DNA of 46,021 nt from Vicinamibacteria bacterium. Its GTDB lineage: Bacteria > Acidobacteriota > Vicinamibacteria > Fen-336. The notes under the pieces are model-generated. The model saw only the letters and a program-made list of their open reading frames with translations, searched no databases and was not told where the DNA came from. Shown piece after piece: positions 16,629 through 26,458 of this stretch (positions are counted from its first letter, which is position 1; each line of letters starts with the position of its first letter). The position numbers and the translations under genes were made by a program. The stretch is from contig DATMML010000025.1 of NCBI GenBank assembly GCA_035570235.1, forward strand, positions 1 through 46,021, in the 5' to 3' direction.

Positions 16629-19571
16629 ATGAGAAAAGGCTTTGGCTGGTTCCTGGTTCTCGTCCTGGGCCTTGTGCCTGCAGTTTGGGCACAGACCACG
16701 GGTGGCAACGTCTACGGAACGGTCGTCGACCAGTCGGGTGCCGCGCTGCCCGGCTCCACGGTCACGATCGCGTCCCCCGAGCTCGGGGGTACCCGTTCCA
16801 CGGTGACGGGGAGCTCAGGTGATTTTCGCTTCCTGAACCTGGATCACGGCTCCTACAAGCTGACCGTCGCGGTTCAGGGCTTTGCCACCGTGACCCGGGA
16901 CGTCATCGTCAATACGGGGGTCAACGTCGAACTGAACTTCAACATGAAGGTCGCCGGGCTCCAGGAGACGGTGGCCGTGACGGCCGAGACCCCGGTGGTG
17001 GATTCCAAGAAGGTAGGAACCTCCACCACGCTCACCAAGGATGAGCTGTCCGAGGTTCCGCAAGGACGCGACCCCTGGGCCATCCTGAAGAACGTGCCCG
17101 GCGTGGTGGTAGATCGGGTGAGCATCGCCGGAAGCGAGGCCGGACAACAGTCCCTTTTCGTGGGCAAGGGCGCTTCGGGAAACGACACGATGTGGAACTT
17201 GGACGGCGTCGCGATCACCGACCCGACGTCGTTCGGGGCCAGCTCGGCCTACTTCGACTTCGATGCGTTCGACGAGATCAACGTCAGCACCGGCGGCGGC
17301 GATTTGAAGGTCCAGTCGGGAGGAATCGGGCTCAACTTCGTCACCAAGCGCGGGACCAACGCCTTCCACGGTAACGTGCACCTGTTCGGCACGAACCACA
17401 AGTTCGGCGAAGGCACCAACGTGCCGAGCAGCATTCCGAGCTCTAGCCTGCGAGACGGTCGGGCGGACCAGATCCGTCAGATCGGAGACTACGGCGGCGA
17501 TCTGGGCGGCCCGATCATCAAGGACAAGCTTTGGTTCTGGGGATCCTACGGAAAGCAGGACATCCGCCTGTACCGCTTGCTGGGCAACACCGATGACAGA
17601 ACCCTCATCAAGAGCATCAACGGCAAGCTCAACTGGCAGGCGGACTCGAACACCATGGTCTCCCTCTTCTATTTCAACGGCGGGGAGAAGAGCAAGTTCA
17701 ACCGGGACCCCGGTCAGGCCGGCCACGAGGCGGCCTCCTTCCTCTGGAACCAGGGGACATTCTTCGCGACCCAGGACTGCGGGGTTCCCTGCGGCGTCCA
17801 CGGGCTTTGGAAGGCGGAGGTCAACCACACCTTCGGCCCCAACCTCTTCATAAACGCCAAGTACGCCTTCTACAACTGGGGCTATGGCTTCGATCCCGTC
17901 GGTGGCACGGGTCAGGACGCCAGCGTGGACAAGGTCGCCGACACGGCCGCGGGCTCCTGGGTCAAGACGCGATTCTTGAAGCCCTGGCACACCGCGAACC
18001 TGGACGGAAGCTATTTCTTCAACGGCCTCAACGGACGGCACGAAATGAAGTTCGGCTTCGGCTTCAAACACTGGCCGAACTCCTCCTCCATCTCCTTCAG
18101 CGGGAACGGGATCGTGGCCTACCACAACAACGACGACCCCAATGATCCAACGTCCCGCGTGGCCTGGGTCACCCGCCCCTTCGTGGCCACGTTCAAGGGG
18201 GACAACCTGAGCGCGTACCTGGGAGACACCTATTCGAGTGGCCGACTCACGGTGAACGGCGGCGTGCGCTGGGACCTCCAGAAGGCTAGCAACGGACCGA
18301 GCGTGGCCCCCGGCAACCCGCTTTTCCCCGACCTCCTGCCGACCCTCACCTTCGACGGCAACGTCCCTGGGATTAAGTGGAATGACTTCTCGCCCCGGGT
18401 CGGGGTCACCCTAGCGCTCGACGACGCACGCAAGACGGTGGCCCGTGCCTCTTACGCCCACTACGCCGGCTCCCTGGCTTCGCCCGACGCCACCTTCAAC
18501 AGCCCCATCCCCTACGGCTACACGTACCTGGCCTACAAGTGGGTGGATCGCAACGGGGACGGCTTTGCACAGAAGGACGAGATCCTCACCAACCAGGGAG
18601 TGCTCTACGCCGGCAACGTGAATCCGAACAACACCACGTCGCTCGTGGCTCTGAACAAGCTTGATCCCAACTACCACGCGAACCATGACGACGAGATTGT
18701 CGTTGGCCTCGAGCGCGAGGTGATCCCCAACTTCTCCGTGGGCGTCGCCTACACCTGGCGCAAGGGACAAGGCTATCCCGATTGGTTCCCGCGAGTCGAT
18801 GCGAACGGAAACCTCCTCACCCCGGCCGACTACACCGTGAACGCGCCGGTATCGGCGAACGGCTACACCGTCCTCACCTACTCGCCGAATCCGGGCAGCA
18901 TCGGCAACAACGCCCGCATGCTGACCAACCGAAACGACTTCAACCAGACCTACAACGGAATCGAGCTCACGGCCCTGAAGCGTCTTTCCAACAAGTGGAT
19001 GCTCCGTGCCGCCGTCTCCTACAACGATTGGAAGGAGCACCTCACCGGGCCCGGGGCCTTCCAGAGCCCGACCCCCACCGACGTGGAGAATTTCGGGGGC
19101 ACTCAGAACCTCATAGGGAACGGGGCTTTGATTGAAGGCGGCATCGTGGCGCCCAAGTCCTACGGGGCAAAGACCAACTCGTTCATCAACTCGACGTGGC
19201 AGGTTACTGCGAGCGGGCTCTACCAGCTCCCCGCGGGATTCGAGGTGGGAGCGTCTCTCTTGGGCCGGCAGGGGAACCCGAAGGTCCTAGAAATTCCCGC
19301 CAGTGCCGGTGCCGACGGCACGCCCCGAGTCCCGGTCGGCCCCTTGGATCTCCAGCGCTACGCCACCGTTTGGGACTTGGACTTGCGTGTGGCCAACAAC
19401 ATCAAATTGGGGGGAAGCGCCACGTTGGGCATCACCGTTGACCTGTTCAACGCCCTCAACACCGGCCCGATCCTCCAGGAGGTCCGCAACGTGGGATCCA
19501 CGGCGTTCCAACAGCCGCTTGAGGTACTCAACCCCCGCGTCTTGCGTTTCGGCTTCCGTCTGGGCTTCTGA
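16629..19571 (+). CDS. Oar-like TonB-dependent outer-membrane receptor
   Basis: The 980-residue protein has a strong AAGGAGGG site and a signal peptide (MRKGFGWFLVLVLGLVPAVWAQ). Residues about 25-110 form a carboxypeptidase-regulatory-like beta-sandwich (GNVYGTVVDQSGAALPGSTVTI...GDFRFLNLDHGSYKLTV). A plug domain follows at about 120-240 (TLTKDELSEVPQGRDPWAILKNVPGV, NTMWNLDGV-like motif and GGDLKVQSGG). The rest is a 22-strand-type barrel rich in aromatic/Asn turns, ending in the C-terminal Phe (LRFGFRLGF) used for outer-membrane insertion. This architecture is typical of Acidobacteriota receptors for large substrates such as glycans or peptides. The substrate cannot be read from sequence. It is monocistronic, with a strong terminator 19 bases after the stop. 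Confidence 0.93.
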   Translation: MRKGFGWFLVLVLGLVPAVWAQTTGGNVYGTVVDQSGAALPGSTVTIASPELGGTRSTVTGSSGDFRFLNLDHGSYKLTVAVQGFATVTRDVIVNTGVNVELNFNMKVAGLQETVAVTAETPVVDSKKVGTSTTLTKDELSEVPQGRDPWAILKNVPGVVVDRVSIAGSEAGQQSLFVGKGASGNDTMWNLDGVAITDPTSFGASSAYFDFDAFDEINVSTGGGDLKVQSGGIGLNFVTKRGTNAFHGNVHLFGTNHKFGEGTNVPSSIPSSSLRDGRADQIRQIGDYGGDLGGPIIKDKLWFWGSYGKQDIRLYRLLGNTDDRTLIKSINGKLNWQADSNTMVSLFYFNGGEKSKFNRDPGQAGHEAASFLWNQGTFFATQDCGVPCGVHGLWKAEVNHTFGPNLFINAKYAFYNWGYGFDPVGGTGQDASVDKVADTAAGSWVKTRFLKPWHTANLDGSYFFNGLNGRHEMKFGFGFKHWPNSSSISFSGNGIVAYHNNDDPNDPTSRVAWVTRPFVATFKGDNLSAYLGDTYSSGRLTVNGGVRWDLQKASNGPSVAPGNPLFPDLLPTLTFDGNVPGIKWNDFSPRVGVTLALDDARKTVARASYAHYAGSLASPDATFNSPIPYGYTYLAYKWVDRNGDGFAQKDEILTNQGVLYAGNVNPNNTTSLVALNKLDPNYHANHDDEIVVGLEREVIPNFSVGVAYTWRKGQGYPDWFPRVDANGNLLTPADYTVNAPVSANGYTVLTYSPNPGSIGNNARMLTNRNDFNQTYNGIELTALKRLSNKWMLRAAVSYNDWKEHLTGPGAFQSPTPTDVENFGGTQNLIGNGALIEGGIVAPKSYGAKTNSFINSTWQVTASGLYQLPAGFEVGASLLGRQGNPKVLEIPASAGADGTPRVPVGPLDLQRYATVWDLDLRVANNIKLGGSATLGITVDLFNALNTGPILQEVRNVGSTAFQQPLEVLNPRVLRFGFRLGF

Positions 19572-19589
19572 AAACCCGTCGTTCGTAAG

Positions 19590-19624
19590 CGGCCCCGGGG
19601 CTCGGCTCCGGGGCCGTTTTATTT
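19590..19624 (+). terminator. Intrinsic terminator of the TonB receptor gene
   Basis: A nine-base perfect GC stem (CGGCCCCGG / CCGGGGCCG, loop of nine) at 19590-19616 is followed by TTTTATTTT. It is the clearest rho-independent terminator in the window and sits just after the receptor stop. Confidence 0.9.
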
Positions 19625-19832
19625 TGGCCCCGCCCTCGGCGATGGCAACGGCGGCCATAACCCTGAGAGCGGACCGCAACTCGAGAAAAGTCGTCGATCA
19701 TCGGGACGGCCAGGCCAGAGGCCTCCCAACCAACAGCGGCTCGAGAGCCGCACCCACACCAGGGGACCGGGGCAGTGGTTGACCGCCCGACCCCGGCCCT
19801 GCCTGAAGCGGGCCGTCGGTGTCGCCCTTACA

Positions 19833-22052
19833 ATGCCGATTGTGGGAAAGAGACAAGGGAGTCGGCGGGAGCGGAACCCTCCTCCGACTCCAAAGGCCAG
19901 GCGGGCGGTTCCGGCCCGCTCCCTCGGCCTGCTCGCGGTGGTCTTAGCGGCCGCCGCCGGGGCTTGGTTTCTGCGGCCGCTCGCGTCTCCCCATCCCAAC
20001 CTCCTTCTGGTTACGATCGACACGCTCCGCGCCGATCACGTGGGAGCGTACGGCTATGGTCTCGCCTCCACCCCCGTTCTGGACGGCCTAGCCCGGCGGG
20101 GAGCGCGCTTCGAGCATGCGGAGAGCGCGGTGCCTCTGACCGGCCCTTCCCACTCCACGATTCTCACCGGTCTCTACCCGCCCGCTCATGGTGTGCGCGA
20201 CAACGTCAACTTCGTGCTCGAGCCCCGGCACCCTACCCTCGCCACCCGTCTCAAGGGGCTGGGCTACGGGACGGCTGCATTCGTGGGCGCCTACCCCGTC
20301 GCGGCCTCCCTCGGGTTCGCACAGGGCTTCGACGAATTCGAGGAGGGCTTTCACGTGAGCCCGGTCCCCGGCCAGGGGGCGGAGCGCCCCGGCAACGAGG
20401 TGGCAGACTCGGTCATAGCATGGCTGGCTAAGAGCGACCGGGCGCGGCCCTTCTTTGTGTGGATGCACCTTTACGACCCCCATGCCCCTTACAAGCCTCC
20501 TTCCCCCTACAGCGAAAGATTCCGAGAGCGGCCCTACGATGGCGAGATCGCCTTCGCCGATGCCCAGATCGGCCGGGTCCTTCAAGCCCTCCTCCCGGGG
20601 GGCCGAGACAAGAACACGCTCGTCATCGCCGTGGCCGACCATGGCGAGTCCCTCGGGGAACACGGCGAAGCCACGCACGCCGTCCTCATCTACGAGGCCA
20701 CGCTGCGCATCCCGCTGATCATGGCGGGGCCGGGGGTCCCCGGGGACCGGGTGGTCCACGAACGGGTGGCCACCGTGGACATCGTCCCCACCGCCATGAG
20801 CCTTCTGGGCTTCCCGCCTCCTCCCGGTCTTGCCGGGCGGGATCTCCGACCCGCCCTGGCCGGGGAACGCCTACACGTGGAGGCCCTCTATGGCGAGAGC
20901 CTGTTCGGACGCTTGAACTGCCGGTGGTCGAGCCTGCGGAGCTGGACCGAGGGCGACTGGAAGCTCATCAACGGAGCCAATCCGGAGCTCTATGACATCG
21001 GGCGCGATCCGGACGAGACGCAGGATCGCGCGGCCGAGGAGCGGGTGCGGGTGGACAGAATGCGACAGGCGCTGGGCGCGGCCCTGGCACGGATGGCACC
21101 GGCTGGGGACAACGCCCATGCGGTGGCGCTGTCCCCGGAGCAGCAGGAACGTCTGCGTAGTCTGGGCTACGCGGGGGGAGGGTCCGGCGGTTCGGGATCC
21201 ATCGACGAGCCGGGGCTGCCCGACCCCCGGACCCGCGTTCATCTCTACGAGCGCCTCCAGGGCCTGCTCGCGTCTCCCCCTTCTGCCGCCCCCCAGGCCG
21301 CCGACGAGGTGGCGGCTCTGGCCGGCCAGGATCCCGGCAATCCCTTCGCCCAGTTCGCCCTCGCCGCCCTTGCCTACCACGCCGGTCAGCTTGCCCGCGC
21401 TGATCACGCTTTCGCGCGCACCCTCGAGCTGGACCCCGACCGGCCGAGCATCCGCCAATACTACGGCCGGCTCTTGCGGGACCGCGAACGGCTGGAGGAG
21501 TCGGAGAAGCAGCATCGGATCGCCCTTGAACAGACGACCGAGGACGACCTCAAGACCCGCATCAGCCTGGCGGAGACGCTGATCGCGTTGAAGAAGACGG
21601 ACGAGGCGGGCCGGCTGCTGGAGGATGTCCTCAAGCGGGCTCCCCGACACCTGGACGCGCTAGGGGCCAAGGGGAGGCTCTTCCTTGCTCTCGGCCGAAG
21701 GGAGGAGGCGATCTCCTATTTGAGGCAGGCCTGCTCGGAGGGAGACGAAGAGTCCTGGCTCGAGCTGGCGAGCGCGTACCTTCTCCTCGGTCAGCCCGAC
21801 AAGGCCCGGGAGGCGGCGGCCCAGACGCTTCGTCAGACCCCGGGACACCCCTGGGCCCAGGTCGTGATCGGTCACTGCCTGATTCTGGAGGGGAGGCGAG
21901 CCGAGGGGCTGGCGGTCCTGAAGCGCGCGCTCATGGCAGGCCCACGCCGACCCCGCGTCTGGCACGACCTCGCTCGGGCCTTCGCCGCCGCCGGGGACGC
22001 AGGTAAGGCTGCGGAATGCGACCGGCGGGCGGCCGCCCTCATCCAGGGCTAG
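19833..22052 (+). CDS. Membrane-anchored sulfatase-like hydrolase with C-terminal TPRs (Thr nucleophile), copy A
   Basis: The product is 739 residues from ATG 19833; a TTG at 19779 would add 18, and neither has a good RBS. A basic N-terminus and one hydrophobic segment (about 30-48) suggest a signal anchor. Residues about 55-440 are an alkaline-phosphatase-superfamily sulfatase domain: LLLVTIDTLRADH (metal ligand Asp63), PLTGPSHST, and VADHGESLGEHGE. At the sulfatase CxPSR position it reads T-G-P-S-H, so Thr103 replaces the Cys that becomes formylglycine. Residues about 450-735 are TPRs (ALEQTTEDD..., GHCLILEGRRAEGLAVLKRAL). Thr is the nucleophile in related phosphotransferases, so a phospho- rather than sulfo-substrate is plausible. 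It is convergent with copy B. Confidence 0.85.
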   Translation: MPIVGKRQGSRRERNPPPTPKARRAVPARSLGLLAVVLAAAAGAWFLRPLASPHPNLLLVTIDTLRADHVGAYGYGLASTPVLDGLARRGARFEHAESAVPLTGPSHSTILTGLYPPAHGVRDNVNFVLEPRHPTLATRLKGLGYGTAAFVGAYPVAASLGFAQGFDEFEEGFHVSPVPGQGAERPGNEVADSVIAWLAKSDRARPFFVWMHLYDPHAPYKPPSPYSERFRERPYDGEIAFADAQIGRVLQALLPGGRDKNTLVIAVADHGESLGEHGEATHAVLIYEATLRIPLIMAGPGVPGDRVVHERVATVDIVPTAMSLLGFPPPPGLAGRDLRPALAGERLHVEALYGESLFGRLNCRWSSLRSWTEGDWKLINGANPELYDIGRDPDETQDRAAEERVRVDRMRQALGAALARMAPAGDNAHAVALSPEQQERLRSLGYAGGGSGGSGSIDEPGLPDPRTRVHLYERLQGLLASPPSAAPQAADEVAALAGQDPGNPFAQFALAALAYHAGQLARADHAFARTLELDPDRPSIRQYYGRLLRDRERLEESEKQHRIALEQTTEDDLKTRISLAETLIALKKTDEAGRLLEDVLKRAPRHLDALGAKGRLFLALGRREEAISYLRQACSEGDEESWLELASAYLLLGQPDKAREAAAQTLRQTPGHPWAQVVIGHCLILEGRRAEGLAVLKRALMAGPRRPRVWHDLARAFAAAGDAGKAAECDRRAAALIQG

Positions 22053-22088
22053 TCGGCCGGGGGCAGCAGGGGAGGGCGGGTCGCTCCC

Positions 22089-24263
22089 TCAGAAGCGAAA
22101 ACGCGGATCAGAGGGAAAACGCGCCTGGGCTCGACCCGCAAAAAGCCGCGCTCCCTCCACGTCGCCCAGGACGCTCAGGGCGTGCACCACCGTCCAGTAG
22201 GTTTCAGCGCTCGGCGGCGACTCCGCGGTGACGAGGCTAGCCAGGACGGCCCGGGCTTCGTCGTCACGTCTCTGCGAGCGGTAGAGTGTGGCGAGGCCCA
22301 CCCGCCCTTCGCGGGTGGCGGGGAGGATCTTGATCTCGGTCCGAAACTCCTGCTCCGCCTCGGCTTCCTTGCCGAGACGAGCCAGGCAGTCTCCGATATT
22401 CGCGTGCAGGCTGCGCACGACCGTCCCTTTTTGCCGCTTCTGGATCTCCTCCGCTTTTCGAAAGGAGCCCAGGGCCTCGTCATAATGTCCTGCCTTCTGG
22501 GCCAGCACCCCCAGGATGAAGTGACTCATCAGCCGTTGGGGGTCCGCGGCCAGGCTCTGGCGCGCGAGGGCCCCGGCCCCGGCCGGGTCGCCGCGGTCCA
22601 TCATGAGCTGGGCGGCCACCTCGTAGCCTTCCCCCGGGTCCCGTTGTGCGGCCAGCTCCGCGTGCTTCGACGCCAGAGCCAGGTTGCGCTCGAGGCCGTA
22701 GATCTTGGCCAGCATGAGATGGATCTGCGGGTTCAGGGAATCGATGGCCAGGCCTTCGCGCAAGGCGGCCAGCCCTTCCTGCGTGCGGCCCGCCCGTACC
22801 AGGGTGAATCCCAGCATCTCCCAGGCGTCGAGCATCCGTGGGTTCCCCTCCAGGACGCGACGGAATAGCGCGATCGCCTCCTGGTCCTTGCCGGCCTGCC
22901 GCAAAGAAAGGGCGCGCTTGAGGTCTTCGTGAGCCGCGATCCGGTCCTTGGGGTCGGGTAGTCTAGCCGCGGGTGTGGCGACCGCGCTTCCGCCCAGGTA
23001 GCCCAGGGCCTGCAGCTTCTCCCGGACCTCGGCCGTGGCCTCCTCCGGAGCCGTGACGTCACCGATCCGGTGCTCCAGCCATTGGGCCAGGGTGCTTCCC
23101 CTCGACGCCTGCGAATCGACGAGGTTGTGCTTCTCGCCGGGGTCGGTCTCGAGATCGAACAGCTCGGGGTGGGGGGCCCGGATGTACCGATGCCGGCCCT
23201 CGGTCACCGCGTAGAGGTCGCTCCACCCAAGGTGGTAGCGGGGGTAAAGCGTCTCCGAGTAAACCGGTCGCCCCTCCGCCGCCCCCCGCCGGAGGGCCGG
23301 ACGCAGGGACACCCCGTCCAGGCCGTCGGTGGGCAGGCCGGCGAGGTCGAGGAGGGTAGCCGCCAGGTCCACCCCCCCCACGGTGCCCGCGATCCGCGTC
23401 CCGCCCTGGGTGGCCCCCGGCAGCCGCAGAATCATGGGGACGTGGAGGGCTTCACGATAGAGAAGCAAGCCATGCTCGTCCTCACCGTGGTCCTTGAGTC
23501 CTTCGCCGTGATCGGAGACCACGGCTAGAACGGCCTGCTGCAGCCGTCCCTGCCCTTGCAGGCGATCCAGGAACCGACCGACCAGCTCGTCGGCGTAGGC
23601 CACGGCTCCGTCGTAGGGTTGGGCCAGGCCGCGGTAGCGGTCGGGTGGAGCGCAGGGTGCGTGGGGCTCGTACAAGTGGAGGAAGGCAAAGAAACGGCGG
23701 CTGCCCTGGCTCTCGATCCAGCGCGCCAACGCCTCCACCGCGATCGCCCCGTCACGCCGCAGGTCGGCCAAGGATTCGGGAGCCCCCTCGACCTCCAAGG
23801 CGTCCTCGTAAAAGTCAAAGCCTTGGGCGATGCCCGTCGGCGAGCGGAGAACAAAGGCCGAGACCGCCGCCCCCGTGCTCCACCCCGCGGCCTTGAAACG
23901 GGCGGCCAGGGTCCGGTGCGTTGGGCGTAACGTGAAGCCAAGGTTGTCGCGGACGCCGTGGTGAGGGGGGAGCAGGCCGGTAAATAGGGAGGCGTGAGAG
24001 GGAAGGGTGAGGGGACAGTGGCTGTAGGCGGCGTCAAATACCACTGACTCCCGCCCCAGACCCTCCAGGCGGGGCGTGCTCCCCTGTCGGTAGCCGTAGA
24101 GCGAAAGGTGGTCGGCCCGGAGGGTGTCGATGGAAACGAGGACAACGGGAGCGTTCGGGTAAGGGCCGACGGCAGACGAGGTGCAGCCCGCGACAGCACT
24201 CGTCAGGAGGGCGAGGGCGGGAACGAAACGGCGGGAGGCGGGGGCTCCCCGAACTCGGGACAC
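22089..24263 (-). CDS. Lipoprotein sulfatase-like hydrolase with C-terminal TPRs (Thr nucleophile), copy B
   Basis: The product is 724 residues from GTG 24263, with TAGGA eight bases upstream. It opens with a lipoprotein signal (lipobox AVAGC, Cys27). The sulfatase-like domain (about 35-420) carries VVLVSIDTLRADH, PLTLPSHAS with Thr86 at the usual Cys/Ser nucleophile position, and VVSDHGEGLKDHGEDEH. The C-terminal ~280 residues are TPRs (DQEAIALFRRVLEGNPRMLDAWEMLGFTLV and further repeats). It has the same plan as copy A and ends 36 bases from it, tail to tail. Copy A is a signal-anchor protein and copy B a lipoprotein, so the two may sit on different membrane faces. The substrate is unknown; absence of Cys argues against a formylglycine sulfatase. 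Confidence 0.85.
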   Translation of the reverse strand: MSRVRGAPASRRFVPALALLTSAVAGCTSSAVGPYPNAPVVLVSIDTLRADHLSLYGYRQGSTPRLEGLGRESVVFDAAYSHCPLTLPSHASLFTGLLPPHHGVRDNLGFTLRPTHRTLAARFKAAGWSTGAAVSAFVLRSPTGIAQGFDFYEDALEVEGAPESLADLRRDGAIAVEALARWIESQGSRRFFAFLHLYEPHAPCAPPDRYRGLAQPYDGAVAYADELVGRFLDRLQGQGRLQQAVLAVVSDHGEGLKDHGEDEHGLLLYREALHVPMILRLPGATQGGTRIAGTVGGVDLAATLLDLAGLPTDGLDGVSLRPALRRGAAEGRPVYSETLYPRYHLGWSDLYAVTEGRHRYIRAPHPELFDLETDPGEKHNLVDSQASRGSTLAQWLEHRIGDVTAPEEATAEVREKLQALGYLGGSAVATPAARLPDPKDRIAAHEDLKRALSLRQAGKDQEAIALFRRVLEGNPRMLDAWEMLGFTLVRAGRTQEGLAALREGLAIDSLNPQIHLMLAKIYGLERNLALASKHAELAAQRDPGEGYEVAAQLMMDRGDPAGAGALARQSLAADPQRLMSHFILGVLAQKAGHYDEALGSFRKAEEIQKRQKGTVVRSLHANIGDCLARLGKEAEAEQEFRTEIKILPATREGRVGLATLYRSQRRDDEARAVLASLVTAESPPSAETYWTVVHALSVLGDVEGARLFAGRAQARFPSDPRFRF

Positions 24264-24426
24264 GCACGAATCCTACTCAACGGCCGCGGAGAGCTGCAAG
24301 GCGGTCACCTTCATGAAAACGCCCAGAAGGCTACCGGCTACGGCAAGGAATGCGAACGGCCGGCGGCAAGGGGAAGGGCACGACCCGACGGGGGCGCCTT
24401 CGTATTGCGGAGGGGCCTTTTCCGTC

Positions 24427-26457
24427 TCAGCGGCCAGGCCCGCTCCCAGCGTCAGGCGCGACGGGCAGCAAGATCTCGACGGTTGTGCCCGCGTTGAGCT
24501 GGCTCCGGACCCGGATCTCTCCGCCGTGGTCTTCGACAATCTGACGGGCAATGGCAAGACCCAGACCCGTCCCCTTGGCTTTGGTCGTGTAGTACGGCTC
24601 GAAGATCCGCTCGACGTCCTCCATCCCCAGCCCCTCGTCTGCCACCGAGAGCGTGATGAAGGCGGAGCCATCGGGATGTGCGGTGGCGAGGGTCAGGGCT
24701 CCGCCCCGACCCTCCATAGCCTCGATGGCGTTGTTGACTACGTTGAGCAGGACCCTCTTGAGTTGCTCGCGATCCGCCTCCACCGCGGGAAGGCGCGGCG
24801 CCAAGTGCCGGTGGATGACGACGCCCGCGATCGTCGCTTGCTCGAAGGGCCGGAGCACGTCCTCGACGAGCAGGTTGAGGTCCTCCCTTCGCTGCTCCCT
24901 CCTGGGAAGCCTGCTGAATCGGCTGAACTCCGAGATCAGGCCCTTGAGGTCCTGAACCGCGGTCAAGATCATCTCGATGGCGGAGGGGAAAAGCTCGTCG
25001 AACTTTTTCCGGTCGGCGGCATAAGCGGAGCGCAGGGTCTGGGCCGCGAGGCCGACGGGGGTCAGCGGATTTTTTATCTCGTGGATCACCCGCTCTACGG
25101 CCTCTTTCCAGGCTTCAAGTCTCTGACTGGCAAGGAGTTGTGTGAGATCATCGAAGACCACGACCGTCCCCGCACTGGTCCCGCCAACCTCCGGCAACGC
25201 TGAGGCCACGACGGACAGCGTCCGCCGGCCCGGCGCCAACCGCAGGTGCACTTGGCCTTTCTTGACCGCGGCCTCGCCCCGGCGGACCGCGTCCACGAGG
25301 GCCAAGAGCCCTTCGTCGCGAGGGGAGAGGACCTCCGCCAGGGCGTGGCCCTCGGCGGCGGCTCGGGGAATGGACAAGATTTCGCAAGCCCGGTCATTGA
25401 ATGTGGTGATTCTGCCCCCGCCGTCGAGTGACACCACGCCCGTTGCCACATGCGAGATAACCGTCTCCAGGTGATTCTTCAAATCCCGGAGCTTCTGCTC
25501 CGAAGCTAGGAGGGCTTGCGTGCGCTCCTGGACCATTCCCTCGAGGTTTCGGCTGTAGCCCTCGATGTTCTGCTTCGAGATCGAGAGGTCGGTCACCATC
25601 GTGTTGAAGGCTTCCGCCATGCTTCCGATCTCGTCGCGGGAACCGGCGACAAGCCGCATTTCAAGCTGACCCTTGCTGGCCTGGCTCATAGCGAGCTGTA
25701 CTCGGTGAAGGGGGGCGATCACTATCCGGGAGAGCAGGAAATTGAGTAGAAGGAGCAGAACGAGAAGCGTGGTCCCGACCAGGCCCCAGAAGAGAGTGCT
25801 GGTGCGAGATTCGCTTTGCCGGTCGGCGGCGAGTGAAAACAGGACGTCGAGACGTCCGAAGGAATCACCCCCCGCCTGGAGCTCAGCTTGGTGCCTCAGC
25901 ACGATCTCCCCTTTCCAGGGCATCTCCTGAAAAGCCTCCCTCGGTCGCAATGGGGTGTCGAGGGGCGGGAGCTTGGAGCTCACAACGGCCAGATCGGCCA
26001 TAAGCGGGCGACCGCCGGCCCCCACCACCGTCCCGCGTCCGTTCTTCCCTACCAACAAGATGGTGTCGTTCGGAACCTGCCCCTTGCCGTTTGGGTCCTG
26101 ACCCAGCAGGTCCTGTTGAACACGCCAATCGCCCGTGGCGGCCAGGCCGATGGCTCCGCTCTGGATCTGTACCCAGAGGATCTCGGGCTGGCGCGCGAAA
26201 TCCGCCATGTCCGCGGCCAGGGAGTGCTGGTTCTCACTGAGAACGTCGTAGATCAAATCCCGCGTGTACTTCTCCCGCAGGACGGACAGAAGCTTTTGGT
26301 CACGACTCATTAGGCGGGCGCGTTGCTGGCGCTGGAAGGGCACGAATACCAACAGAAAGACAATCATGATGCCGCTGACGGCGGCCGTGAGCGTCAAGGC
26401 GACCTTCCAGTTCAGGCTGAGGTCTCGCAGGCCCGTCGCTGGCCGATCCGTGCTCAC
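24427..26457 (-). CDS. NtrY-like membrane sensor histidine kinase (HAMP-PAS-HisKA-HATPase)
   Basis: The product is about 676 residues from GTG 26457. I chose this start because the upstream gene ends at 26459, leaving one base between them; longer frames would run into that gene. Two membrane helices (about 17-40 and 218-245) flank a ~180-residue periplasmic region. Then come a HAMP linker (about 245-297), a coiled coil, a PAS domain (VISHVATGVVSLDGGGRITTFNDRACEIL), the dimerisation/phospho-acceptor helix with His459 (IHEIKNPLTP), and an ATPase domain with NVVNNAIEAMEG, DEGLGM and GTGLGLAIARQIVEDHGG. All kinase boxes look intact. No response regulator lies in the window. It forms a two-gene operon with the binding protein upstream. 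Confidence 0.92.
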   Translation of the reverse strand: MSTDRPATGLRDLSLNWKVALTLTAAVSGIMIVFLLVFVPFQRQQRARLMSRDQKLLSVLREKYTRDLIYDVLSENQHSLAADMADFARQPEILWVQIQSGAIGLAATGDWRVQQDLLGQDPNGKGQVPNDTILLVGKNGRGTVVGAGGRPLMADLAVVSSKLPPLDTPLRPREAFQEMPWKGEIVLRHQAELQAGGDSFGRLDVLFSLAADRQSESRTSTLFWGLVGTTLLVLLLLLNFLLSRIVIAPLHRVQLAMSQASKGQLEMRLVAGSRDEIGSMAEAFNTMVTDLSISKQNIEGYSRNLEGMVQERTQALLASEQKLRDLKNHLETVISHVATGVVSLDGGGRITTFNDRACEILSIPRAAAEGHALAEVLSPRDEGLLALVDAVRRGEAAVKKGQVHLRLAPGRRTLSVVASALPEVGGTSAGTVVVFDDLTQLLASQRLEAWKEAVERVIHEIKNPLTPVGLAAQTLRSAYAADRKKFDELFPSAIEMILTAVQDLKGLISEFSRFSRLPRREQRREDLNLLVEDVLRPFEQATIAGVVIHRHLAPRLPAVEADREQLKRVLLNVVNNAIEAMEGRGGALTLATAHPDGSAFITLSVADEGLGMEDVERIFEPYYTTKAKGTGLGLAIARQIVEDHGGEIRVRSQLNAGTTVEILLPVAPDAGSGPGR

Positions 26458-26458
26458 C

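Noticed and set aside
24181-25203. 340-codon plus-strand frame opposite the sensor kinase
   Set aside because: The minus strand encodes intact kinase boxes; the plus frame has no motif or RBS and only reflects high GC.
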